This document shows positions 7,764 to 14,885 of a stretch of 56,070 nucleotides of DNA, piece after piece. The notes under the pieces were generated by a model that saw nothing but the letters and a program-made list of their open reading frames with translations, was not told the origin of the DNA and ran no database searches. The number at the start of each line of letters is the position of its first letter. Positions within the stretch are counted from its first letter, which is position 1. The stretch is from positions 1 through 56,070 of the forward strand of contig NZ_QFDQ01000002.1 of assembly GCF_003270085.1 (NCBI RefSeq). Direction: 5' to 3'. Origin of the DNA: Streptomyces triticisoli. Its GTDB lineage: Bacteria > Actinomycetota > Actinomycetes > Streptomycetales > Streptomycetaceae. Position numbers and translations under genes: made by a program.

Positions 7764-8989
7764 TTGGCCAGGTCCTTCCACGCGACGTCCTTGTCTGTGC
7801 GCGGCTCGGCGGGCAGGCCCAGGACGCGCTCGGCGACGATGTTCAGCAGGACCTCGCTGGTCCCGCCCTCGATGCTGTTGCCCTTGGAGCGCAGGTAGCG
7901 GTAGCCGGCGTCGCGGCCGGTGAAGTCGACCAGTTCGGGGCGGCGCATGGTCCAGTCGTCGTACAACAGCCCTTCCTCGCCGCGCAGTTCGACCTCCAGG
8001 CCGCTGATCTCCTGGTTGAGGCGGGCGAAGGCGAGCTTCATGCCGGAGCCCTCGGGGCCGGGCTGGCCGGCGACGAGCTGCTGGCGCAGGCGTTCGCCGG
8101 TGAGGCGGGCGACCTCGGCCTCCACCCACAGCTTCAGCAGCCGCTGGTGCAGGTCGTGGGTGCGCAGTTCCGGGCGTTCGCGCCAGGTCCTCACGACCGG
8201 GCCGATCATGCCGCCCTCGCGGGGCAGCCGCATGCCTCCGATGGCGACGCGTTCGTTGTTCAGCGTGGTCTGCGCGACCCGCCAGCCGTCGCCGATCCCG
8301 CCGAGGCGGCGGGAGTCGGGGATGCGGACGTCGGTCAGGAAGACCTCGTTGAACTCGGCCTCCCCGGTGATCTGGCGCAGCGGCCGGACCTCGACGCCGG
8401 GGTCGGTCATGTCGCACAGGAAGTAGGTGATGCCCTGGTGCTTGGGCACGTCCGGGTCGGTGCGGGCGATGAGGATGGCCCACCGGGCGAGATGGGCGCT
8501 GGACGTCCACACCTTCTGCCCGTTGACCACCCAGCATCCCCCACTCTCGGCTGCGCTCGAGCGGGAGGTGCCCCCATCGTCCCGGACGGCCCGGGTGCCG
8601 AGGGCGGCGAGGTCGGAGCCGGCGCCGGGCTCGCTGAACAGCTGGCACCAGACCTCCTCCCCGGTCCACAGGGGCCGCAGAAAGCGCCGCTTCTGCTCCT
8701 CGGTCCCGTGGCGCAGGATGGTCGGGGCGGCCATGCCGAGGCCGATGCCGATGCGGCGCGGGTCGTTGTCGGGGGCGCCCGCGGCCTCCAACTCCGCGTC
8801 CACGACGGCCTGGAGGGAGCGGGGGGCGCCGAGGCCGCCGAGGCCCTCGGGGTAGTGCACCCAGGCGAGTCCGGCGTCGAAGCGGGCCTTGAGGAAGTCG
8901 AGGCGGTCGGTGGTCGCAGGTGGCTGGGCTGCCAGCAACTCGCTCGTACGGCGGCGCAGTTCCGTCGCGTCGATGGGGCTGTCGGTCAT
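7760..8989 (-). CDS. Acyl-CoA dehydrogenase, proximal subunit, with in-frame repeat insertion
   Basis: A 409-residue acyl-CoA dehydrogenase. The N-terminal domain leads to WCQLFSEPGAGSDLAALGTR (FAD-contacting block), then WVVNGQKVWTSSAHLARWAI, and the C-terminal domain ends with GNSIEGGTSEVLLNIVAERV. Between GTRAVRDD and WVVNGQ the family normally has one or two residues. Here about 14 extra residues (GGTSRSSAAESGGC) are encoded by a dispersed GC-rich repeat at 8538-8575, inserted without breaking the frame. The loop is surface-exposed in known structures, so activity may survive. Its ATG overlaps the stop of the upstream quinone oxidoreductase gene. Probably forms a heteromer with the next dehydrogenase. 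Confidence 0.9.
   Translation of the reverse strand: MTDSPIDATELRRRTSELLAAQPPATTDRLDFLKARFDAGLAWVHYPEGLGGLGAPRSLQAVVDAELEAAGAPDNDPRRIGIGLGMAAPTILRHGTEEQKRRFLRPLWTGEEVWCQLFSEPGAGSDLAALGTRAVRDDGGTSRSSAAESGGCWVVNGQKVWTSSAHLARWAILIARTDPDVPKHQGITYFLCDMTDPGVEVRPLRQITGEAEFNEVFLTDVRIPDSRRLGGIGDGWRVAQTTLNNERVAIGGMRLPREGGMIGPVVRTWRERPELRTHDLHQRLLKLWVEAEVARLTGERLRQQLVAGQPGPEGSGMKLAFARLNQEISGLEVELRGEEGLLYDDWTMRRPELVDFTGRDAGYRYLRSKGNSIEGGTSEVLLNIVAERVLGLPAEPRTDKDVAWKDLAK
8538..8575. repeat. Dispersed Streptomyces-type GC-rich repeat inside a gene
   Basis: The 38-bp stretch starting cccccactctcggctgcgct and running through ctcgagcgggaggtgccccc matches, from memory, a palindrome-containing repeat scattered in many copies between genes of Streptomyces genomes (core ctcggctNcgctcgagcggg). 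Here it lies inside an acyl-CoA dehydrogenase gene and accounts exactly for a non-family insertion in the protein. Confidence 0.7.
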
Positions 8990-9963
8990 GCGGCGGCTCC
9001 GTTCTCCGACGAGGGCACCACGGCGATACGGCCGGTGGTGACACCGTCGGCGACCCGCTGCACGGCGGCCGCAGCCCCGCCCAGCGGCACCCGTTCGCTC
9101 ACCAGCGGCTTGATCGCGCCCCGGGCGGCCAGTTCGGTGAGCTGCTCGTGGCAGTGCTGGACCAGCTTGGGGTTCCTGGTGTTGTACAGGCCCCAGTGCA
9201 GGCCGAGGATCGCGTAGTTCTTGACGAGGGCATGGTTGAGCGCCGGGCTCGGGATGGTGCCGCTCGCGAAGCCCACGACGACGATCCGGCCCTCGAAGGC
9301 GACGAGCTTGGCCGACTGGGCGTACGCCTCGCCGCCGACCGGGTCGTAGATCACGTCGGCGCCCCGGCCGCCGGTGGCCTCCTTGACGGCGGCGATGACG
9401 TCCTCTCCTCGCCGGTCCACGACGACGTCGCAGCCCAGTTCCCGGGCCACGGCGGCCTTCTCCGCGCCGCCGACGACACCGATGACCCTGGCGCCGGCCG
9501 CCCTGCCGAGCTGCACGGCCGCGCTGCCGACCCCGCCGGCGGCGGCATGCACGAGCAGCGTCTCGCCGGCCTCGAGGCGGGCCCGGCGGTGCAGGCCGAA
9601 CCAGCCCGTCTGGTAGCCGATGTGCAGGGCCGCGGCCTCGGCGTCGTCCAGCGCGTCCGGGGCGGGCAGGAGGGCGGCGGCGTCGGCGACGGCGTACTCG
9701 GCGAAACCGCCGTACGGCAGCGCCGGGTTGGCGATCACCCGGCGCCCGTCCCCGGTCTCGCCGCAGATCTCCACGCCCGGTGTGAAGGGCAGCGGCGGCC
9801 GGACCTGGTACTGGCCCCGGCACAGCAGCGCGTCGGGGAAGTTGATGTTGGCGGCACGCACCCTCAGCAGGACCTGGCCGTCGCCGGGGGTGGGCGGCTC
9901 GGTCTCCTCCAGGCGCATCACCTCGCTCGGCTCGCCGTTCTCGTGCACTCGCCATGCCTGCAT
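8986..9963 (-). CDS. NADPH:quinone oxidoreductase family (zinc-free MDR)
   Basis: A 325-residue medium-chain reductase (MQAWRVHENGEPSEVMRLEE). It has the GroES-like N-terminal domain and a Rossmann domain with the AAAGGVGSAAVQLGRAAGA nucleotide-binding loop near 145-163. The catalytic and structural zinc ligands of alcohol dehydrogenases are absent, which marks the quinone oxidoreductase (QOR/zeta-crystallin) branch. It probably reduces an enone or quinone with NADPH, or acts as an enoyl-CoA reductase-like partner of the two acyl-CoA dehydrogenases it overlaps. It is the first gene of a three-gene ATGA-coupled operon, 80 bp downstream of the XRE-cupin regulator. Confidence 0.88.
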   Translation of the reverse strand: MQAWRVHENGEPSEVMRLEETEPPTPGDGQVLLRVRAANINFPDALLCRGQYQVRPPLPFTPGVEICGETGDGRRVIANPALPYGGFAEYAVADAAALLPAPDALDDAEAAALHIGYQTGWFGLHRRARLEAGETLLVHAAAGGVGSAAVQLGRAAGARVIGVVGGAEKAAVARELGCDVVVDRRGEDVIAAVKEATGGRGADVIYDPVGGEAYAQSAKLVAFEGRIVVVGFASGTIPSPALNHALVKNYAILGLHWGLYNTRNPKLVQHCHEQLTELAARGAIKPLVSERVPLGGAAAAVQRVADGVTTGRIAVVPSSENGAAA

Positions 9964-10043
9964 GCGCCGCCTCCAGGGACTGCGTCGTCGGACCGGTCGA
10001 TCGCATACTAAGCGGTCGCTTGCCGATCGGGGAACACCGGAAG

Positions 10044-10637
10044 TCAGTCGGCTTGACCACGGCGCGACGACCTCGACGGCCGCGCTCGTACGTGCATCCG
10101 CTCGCCCTGCGGCCCGAACAGGCTCAGGAACTCCACCGGCCCCTCCCCCGTCGACCCGAACCAGTGCGGCACGCGCGTGTCGAACTCGGCCGCCTCGCCC
10201 GCGGTCAGCACGAGGTCGTGCTCGCCCAGCACCAGCCGGAGCCTGCCGGACAGCACGTACAGCCACTCGTAGCCCTCGTGGATCCGCGGATCCGGCTCCA
10301 GCCTGCGCCGTGGTTCGAGCACCTTGAACGCCTGCAGGCCGCCCGGCCGGCGGGTCAGCGGCCAGTGGGTGCGCCCGCCGCACACGATCGGTTTCACCCG
10401 CACGCGCGGGTCGCCGACCGGCGGCGCGCCGACCAGCTCGTCCAGGGGCAGCTGGTGGGCCTGCGCGATCGGCAGCAGCAGCTCCAGGCTGGGTTTCCGC
10501 AGGCCCGACTCCAGCCGCGAGAGGGTGCTGACGGAGATCCCGGTCGCCTCGGAGAGCGCGGCGAGGGTCACCTCCCGCTCCTTCCGGATCCGCCGGAGCC
10601 TTGGCCCCACGTCGGCCAGTACGTCCTCGGTAGTCAT
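10044..10637 (-). CDS. XRE-cupin transcriptional regulator
   Basis: A 197-residue protein with an N-terminal Cro/C1-type helix-turn-helix (about 12-66, VTLAALSEATGISVSTLSRL) and a C-terminal cupin_2 sensor barrel (about 115-185, EGYEWLYVLSGRLRLVLGEH). Such regulators usually repress nearby catabolic or detoxification genes until a small ligand or metal binds the cupin. It reads in the same direction as the oxidoreductase/dehydrogenase operon immediately downstream, making that operon a likely target. The divergent side carries only a decayed oxidoreductase start. Confidence 0.92.
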   Translation of the reverse strand: MTTEDVLADVGPRLRRIRKEREVTLAALSEATGISVSTLSRLESGLRKPSLELLLPIAQAHQLPLDELVGAPPVGDPRVRVKPIVCGGRTHWPLTRRPGGLQAFKVLEPRRRLEPDPRIHEGYEWLYVLSGRLRLVLGEHDLVLTAGEAAEFDTRVPHWFGSTGEGPVEFLSLFGPQGERMHVRARPSRSSRRGQAD

Positions 10638-10723
10638 GCGTTCATTGCAGAACCGGCAAATCCATTTGTCAACGCGGCACCCACCGGGCGGCCTTCTCGC
10701 TGGAGGTGCTCACCATCGCCGGC

Positions 10724-10797
10724 ATGACCGGCATGACCGGGAAGAGCGAGAAGAGCGAGAAGTGCGAGGCCGTCGTCATCGGCGGCGGCGCGGCCCG
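10724..10797 (+). pseudogene. N-terminal remnant of an FAD-dependent oxidoreductase
   Basis: The frame reads MTGMTGKSEKSEKCEAVVIG followed by GGAARTS, an N-terminal beta strand and GxGxxx dinucleotide-binding loop (VVIGGGAA) as in thioredoxin-reductase-like flavoproteins. The expected continuation (GLSAAL...) is lost at once and the downstream frame has no family resemblance. Genes of this kind often stand divergent to XRE-cupin regulators, and this one does. A ggaggt site lies at 10702-10707. I read it as a truncated pseudogene, though the region is short. Confidence 0.5.
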
Positions 10798-11113
10798 CAC
10801 CAGCCGCTGGGGTGCCCGGCACCGGCAAAAACCCCTCACCGGCAAGACGCTGCCGCCGTGGCCGTCGGACGACGCGCCCTGGGACACCCGGTCCGGCTGG
10901 GGGCCTCCCGGGCCGTTCAGGCACTGGGGGAGGACGGCACCGCCCCACACGGCCGGAGCGATCGGGCGGGGCATCGGACCATCCAGGCCGGACGCGACGA
11001 CCGTGGGCGTGAGGCCCTGCCTGTCAGCGGCCTCCGGCCGCGGGCCGCCCCGCCCTCCCCGGACCGCGGACACGATCCGCCGGCGCCGGACGCGCAGCGA
11101 AAACGGGCGACCT

Positions 11114-11148
11114 CGGGGTACCCCCGGCGAAGCTGGGAGAGTGCCCAC
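11114..11148. repeat. Degenerate GC-rich intergenic repeat
   Basis: The segment around ggggtacccccggcgaagct followed by gggagagtgcccac resembles the tgggggtNccccc...agctgggggagtgccc elements scattered through Streptomyces intergenic regions. A related, also degenerate copy may lie at 10895-10933. The identification is by recall of the pattern, not by alignment. Confidence 0.4.
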
Positions 11149-11291
11149 AACCGTTCGGGACACACGGCTGAGCACAAGCCCTGGCACCAGGACTCACTCC
11201 CGCTCAGTTTCCAGAAACGGCGGAAGGTCCTGGGCTGCGGGGTCCCGCCCGCCGCCGAGCCCTCCCTGACCACGCACCCGGAGGTGTGAAG

Positions 11292-11765
11292 ATGAGCGTC
11301 CGGCGAGGGAAGCGGAGCGCGGGTCTGCTGTTGTTCCGGCGCACCGGCGACGGCCTGGAGGTGCTGCTCGGTCATATGGGCGGCCCGCTGTGGGCCCGGC
11401 GCGACGCGGGCGCCTGGACCGTGCCCAAGGGTGAGTACGCCCCCGGGGAGTCCGCCTGGGAGGCCGCCCGTCGTGAGTTCCAGGAGGAGCTGGGGCTGGT
11501 GCCGCCCGACGGCGAGGCGGTGCCGCTGGGCGAGGTCCGGCAGTCGAACGGCAAGACCGTCACGGCCTGGGCGGTGGAGGCCGACCTCGACCCTGCGACG
11601 ATCACGCCCGGCACGTTCCTGATGGAGTGGCCGCCGCGGTCCGGGCGGACCCGGGAGTTCCCGGAGCTCGACCGGGTGGCGTGGCTCGGTCCGGACCGGG
11701 CCCGTGAGGTGATCGTCAAGGCGCAGGCCGCGTTTCTCGACCGCCTGGCTGAGCACTCGCTCTGA
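11292..11765 (+). CDS. NUDIX hydrolase
   Basis: A 157-residue protein (MSVRRGKRSAGLLLFRR) with a complete Nudix box, GEYAPGESAWEAARREFQEE followed by LGL, matching Gx5Ex7REUxEExGU. This binds Mg2+ and hydrolyses nucleoside diphosphates linked to another moiety. The WTVPKGEY segment is typical of the Ap4A/NUDT2-like or general housecleaning subgroup. The ATG at 11292 sits 6 nt after ggaggt; the GTG at 11286 would leave no spacing. It is followed by the aldehyde dehydrogenase gene after 78 bp. The exact substrate cannot be told. Confidence 0.92.
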   Translation: MSVRRGKRSAGLLLFRRTGDGLEVLLGHMGGPLWARRDAGAWTVPKGEYAPGESAWEAARREFQEELGLVPPDGEAVPLGEVRQSNGKTVTAWAVEADLDPATITPGTFLMEWPPRSGRTREFPELDRVAWLGPDRAREVIVKAQAAFLDRLAEHSL

Positions 11766-11843
11766 GAGAAGGCCCTCACGCGTTGCGGCGGGCACCGCTG
11801 CGCGCGAAGGTCGAAACACAGCCCGTCCCAGGGGAGGTCAGCC

Positions 11844-13229
11844 ATGTCCATCGCCACGGTGAACCCGGCCACCGGCGAGACGCTCAAGACGTACGAGGCC
11901 ATGGGCGAGGAGGAGATCGAGCGTCGGCTCCAGCTCGCTCGGGCCACGTTCCGCACGTACCGGACGACGACCTTCGCCGAGCGGGCCCGGCTGATGAACC
12001 AGGCCGCCGACCTCCTCGACGAGGACCAGCAGGAGATCGCCCGTGTCATGACCACGGAGATGGGCAAGCCGGTCAAGCAGGCCCGCGCGGAGGCCGCGAA
12101 GTGCGCCAAGGCGATGCGCTGGTACGCCGGGCACGCCGAGGAACTGCTCGCGGACGAGGAGCCCGCCGCCGCCGATGTGAAGGACTCCGGGGCCTCCCGG
12201 GCCCTGGTGCGCTACCGGCCGCTCGGCCCGGTGCTGGCGGTGATGCCCTGGAACTTCCCGCTGTGGCAGGTGGTCCGGTTCGCGGCGCCCGCGCTGATGG
12301 CCGGCAATGTCGGCCTGCTCAAGCACGCCTCGAACGTGCCGCAGACCGCCCTGTACCTGGAGGACCTGTTCCACCGGGCGGGCTTCGCCGAGGGCTGCTT
12401 CCAGACCCTGCTCATCGGCTCCGGCGCGGTCGACGACATCCTGCGCGACGAGCGTGTGAAGGCGGCCACGCTGACCGGCAGCGAGCCGGCGGGGCGGGCG
12501 GTGGCGTCCACCGCCGGGGAGATGATCAAGAAGACGGTGCTGGAGCTGGGCGGCAGCGACCCGTTCATCGTGATGCCGTCGGCCGACCTCGACCGGGCCG
12601 CCGAGGTCGCGGTGACCGCGCGGGTGCAGAACACCGGGCAGTCGTGCATCGCCGCCAAGCGGTTCATCGTGCACACGGACGTCTACGACGCCTTCGCCGA
12701 GCGTTTCGTGGCCGGCATGAAGGCGCTGAGGACCGGCGACCCGATGCGGGAGGACACCGAGGTGGGGCCGCTGTCCAGCGAACGGGGCCGGGCGGATCTG
12801 GAGGAGCTGGTCGACGACGCGCGGCGGAGCGGGGCGAAGGTGCTGTGCGGTGGCGAACGGCCCGACTGGCCCGGCTGGTACTACCCGCCGACCGTGCTGG
12901 AGGGCATCACCCGTGAGATGCGCATCCACCGCGAGGAGGCGTTCGGGCCGGTCGCCACGCTGTACCGGGCGGCCGACCTGGACGAGGCCGTGCTGATCGC
13001 CAACGACTCGCTGTTCGGCCTGAGTTCGAACGTCTGGACGCGGGACGAGAACGAGGTCGACCGGTTCGTACGGGACCTGGAGGCGGGCGGGGTGTACTTC
13101 AACGGGATGACCGCCTCGCACCCGGCGTTCCCCTTCGGCGGGGTGAAGCGCTCGGGGTACGGGCGTGAGCTGTCCGGGCACGGAATCCGCGAGTTCTGCA
13201 ACATCACCACCGTATGGCACGGAGCGTGA
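11844..13229 (+). CDS. gabD: NAD(P)-dependent succinate-semialdehyde dehydrogenase family protein
   Basis: A 461-residue aldehyde dehydrogenase. It has the NAD(P)-binding PLGPVLAVMPWNFPLWQV segment, the general base Glu in VLELGGSDPF, and the nucleophile Cys268 in NTGQSCIAAKRF. The C-terminal PFGGVKRSGYGRELSGHGIR block is typical of the GabD/SSADH branch, which oxidises succinate semialdehyde to succinate in GABA catabolism. The overall sequence, with its short N-terminus (MSIATVNPATGETLKTYEAM), fits this group well, but related semialdehydes are possible. A ggggaggt site precedes the ATG. No GABA transaminase is nearby. Confidence 0.88.
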   Translation: MSIATVNPATGETLKTYEAMGEEEIERRLQLARATFRTYRTTTFAERARLMNQAADLLDEDQQEIARVMTTEMGKPVKQARAEAAKCAKAMRWYAGHAEELLADEEPAAADVKDSGASRALVRYRPLGPVLAVMPWNFPLWQVVRFAAPALMAGNVGLLKHASNVPQTALYLEDLFHRAGFAEGCFQTLLIGSGAVDDILRDERVKAATLTGSEPAGRAVASTAGEMIKKTVLELGGSDPFIVMPSADLDRAAEVAVTARVQNTGQSCIAAKRFIVHTDVYDAFAERFVAGMKALRTGDPMREDTEVGPLSSERGRADLEELVDDARRSGAKVLCGGERPDWPGWYYPPTVLEGITREMRIHREEAFGPVATLYRAADLDEAVLIANDSLFGLSSNVWTRDENEVDRFVRDLEAGGVYFNGMTASHPAFPFGGVKRSGYGRELSGHGIREFCNITTVWHGA

Positions 13230-13240
13230 GGCTTCCGCGG

Positions 13241-13257
13241 CTACGATCCCTTTTGTG
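13241..13257 (+). promoter_or_regulatory. Probable leaderless promoter (-10 TACGAT next to GTG)
   Basis: TACGAT at 13241-13246 is a good -10 hexamer and lies 8 nt upstream of the GTG start at 13255, with no ribosome binding site between. This spacing places the transcription start at or beside the GTG, the usual arrangement of leaderless mRNAs in Streptomyces. Confidence 0.6.
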
Positions 13258-13497
13258 AACCGCGAAGTGACTCTGCCTCTGATCGTCGACGACCGCGGCA
13301 CGTTGCAGGTGGCCGCGGCCGATGTGAGCAAGCTGCTGCGGACGGTCGGCGGCCGGTGGCTGCGTCTGGTGGAGGCCGGCCAGGAGGGTCTCGACGAGGA
13401 CACGGTCGCCGCCCTGACCATCGAACTGGCCAAGCTGGCCGACCGCATCGACGTGGCCTGCATCGCCCACAGCAGCGGCGCGGCTCCTTCCGGCTGA
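13255..13497 (+). CDS. DUF6213-like small conserved protein
   Basis: An 80-residue protein (GTG start, MNREVTLPLIVDDRGTLQVA) with beta strands followed by helices (VSKLLRTVGGRWLRLVEAGQ). I recall it as a conserved Streptomyces family, probably DUF6213; no function is known. The start is chosen because a -10 hexamer lies just upstream and no Shine-Dalgarno exists, implying a leaderless transcript. The stop codon sits in the loop of a strong hairpin. It stands alone after the aldehyde dehydrogenase gene. Confidence 0.75.
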   Translation: MNREVTLPLIVDDRGTLQVAAADVSKLLRTVGGRWLRLVEAGQEGLDEDTVAALTIELAKLADRIDVACIAHSSGAAPSG

Positions 13498-13509
13498 CCG
13501 GAAGGAGCC
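13482..13509 (+). terminator. Hairpin terminator overlapping the stop codon
   Basis: The arms ggctccttccgg (13482-13493) and ccggaaggagcc (13498-13509) pair perfectly over 12 bp around a ctga loop that contains the TGA stop of the small gene. No U-tract follows, as is common in high-GC actinobacteria. Confidence 0.75.
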
Positions 13510-13746
13510 CACCCCGGCGACGCGTTGCCGGGCGCCCCGGTACGTCGCGCGGGCCGGCACGCGGCACACGCGGTCGGATACCCGCCCGAAGGCCTGTCCG
13601 GCCCCTCCATGAAGTGCTGCCTGACCAGCGGTTTTCTGGTTGAGCGGAGAAGCGCCGCCGGTGGTGCGAGGGACGTGCGGGGCTCACTCGCCGTCGCCGG
13701 ATTGGAGTAGTCCACCGAGAGATCACCGTCCCTTTCGGGCGATCAT

Positions 13747-13776
13747 GGGTGGACCACCCTTCTGGGTGCACCACCC
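13747..13776. promoter_or_regulatory. Twin palindromic operator upstream of rppA
   Basis: Two nearly identical 13-bp palindromes, gggtggaccaccc (13747-13759) and gggtgcaccaccc (13764-13776), lie 17 bp apart centre to centre, 51 bp upstream of rppA. The arms gggtg/caccc or gggtgg/ccaccc are perfect. Their spacing is close to one and a half helical turns. A dedicated repressor or activator site is likely; no regulator gene is adjacent to the operon on this side. Confidence 0.65.
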
Positions 13777-13826
13777 TCTGACCCGGGGGCTACCGGCCTT
13801 CCGGAAGGCGAAAGCAGGCACGGCTC

Positions 13827-14885
13827 ATGGCGACTTTGTGCAGACCTTCGGTGTCCGTTCCAGAGCACGTGATCACGATGGAGGAAACGCTGGAGCTCGC
13901 ACGCTCCCGCCACGCGGACCACCCGCAACTCCCGCTGGCCCTCCGGCTGATCGAGAACACCGGCGTGCTCACCCGGCACATCGTGCAGCCCATCGAGGAG
14001 ACCCTCAAGCATCCCGGCTTCGAGCAGCGCAACAAGCTCTACGAGCAGGAGGCCAAGGCCAGGGTTCCCGAGGTCATCCAGCACGCGCTCGACGACGCCG
14101 AACTCCTGTCGTCCGACATCGATGTCATCATCTACGTCTCGTGCACGGGCTTCATGATGCCCTCGCTCACGGCGTGGTTGATCAACGAGATGGGCTTCGA
14201 CTCGACCACCCGCCAGCTGCCCATAGCCCAGCTGGGCTGTGCGGCCGGCGGCGCGGCGATCAACCGGGCCCACGACTTCTGCACGGCCTACCCGGACGCC
14301 AACGCGCTCATCGTGGCCTGCGAGTTCTGCTCGCTGTGCTACCAGCCCACCGACCTCGGCGTCGGTTCCCTGCTCTCCAACGGCCTGTTCGGCGACGGCA
14401 TCGCCGCCGCGGTGGTCCGCGGCACCGGCGGCACCGGCGTCCGGCTGGAGCGCAACGGCTCGTACCTGATCCCCGAGACCGAGGAGTGGATCGCGTACGA
14501 CGTCCGGGAGACCGGCTTCCACTTCCTGCTGGACAAGCGTGTGCCCACCACCATGGAGCCGCTCGCCCCGGCCCTGCGGGACCTGGCCAAGCTGCATGAC
14601 TGGGACGCGTCCGACCTGGACTTCTACGTCATCCACGCGGGCGGCCCCCGCATTCTGGACGACCTCAGCAAGTTCCTGAACGTCGAGCCGTACGCGTTCC
14701 GGTTCAGCCGGGCCACGCTCACCGAGTACGGCAACATCGCCAGCGCCGTCGTCCTGGACGCGCTGCGCCGGCTGTTCGACGAGGGCGTCCCCGAGGACCG
14801 GGCGCGCGGACTGCTCGCCGGGTTCGGCCCCGGCATCACCGCCGAGATGTCGCTCGGCAGCTGGCAGATCGGGGCCGGGGCATGA
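13827..14885 (+). CDS. rppA: Type III polyketide synthase, 1,3,6,8-tetrahydroxynaphthalene synthase
   Basis: A 352-residue chalcone-synthase superfamily enzyme (MATLCRPSVSVPEHVITMEE). RppA condenses five malonyl-CoA units to 1,3,6,8-tetrahydroxynaphthalene, which oxidises to flaviolin. The nucleophile is Cys138 in QLGCAAGG; Cys106 (YVSCTGF), known to matter for malonyl starter choice in RppA, is also present. The catalytic His lies in VIHAGGPR and the Asn in TEYGNIAS. The length is normal for the family. Its stop overlaps the P450 start (ATGA), and twin palindromes lie upstream. This matches the S. coelicolor SCO1206-type operon. Confidence 0.96.
   Translation: MATLCRPSVSVPEHVITMEETLELARSRHADHPQLPLALRLIENTGVLTRHIVQPIEETLKHPGFEQRNKLYEQEAKARVPEVIQHALDDAELLSSDIDVIIYVSCTGFMMPSLTAWLINEMGFDSTTRQLPIAQLGCAAGGAAINRAHDFCTAYPDANALIVACEFCSLCYQPTDLGVGSLLSNGLFGDGIAAAVVRGTGGTGVRLERNGSYLIPETEEWIAYDVRETGFHFLLDKRVPTTMEPLAPALRDLAKLHDWDASDLDFYVIHAGGPRILDDLSKFLNVEPYAFRFSRATLTEYGNIASAVVLDALRRLFDEGVPEDRARGLLAGFGPGITAEMSLGSWQIGAGA

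Larger units (their letters stand above)
10638..11291. other. 650-bp gene-free interval with a gene remnant and two dispersed repeats
   Basis: No intact gene is supported. It contains the 5-prime remnant of an FAD/NAD(P) oxidoreductase (10724-10797) and two degenerate GC-rich elements at about 10895-10933 and 11114-11148. The elements have the form tgggggNctccc...ctgggggagg and ggggtacccccggcgaagct, resembling intergenic repeats common in Streptomyces. The layout suggests a gene deleted by repeat-associated decay. Confidence 0.55.

Noticed and set aside
11838..13715. Long minus-strand frame across the gabD region
   Set aside because: Antisense shadow of the aldehyde dehydrogenase; His/Val/Arg-rich product with no motif.
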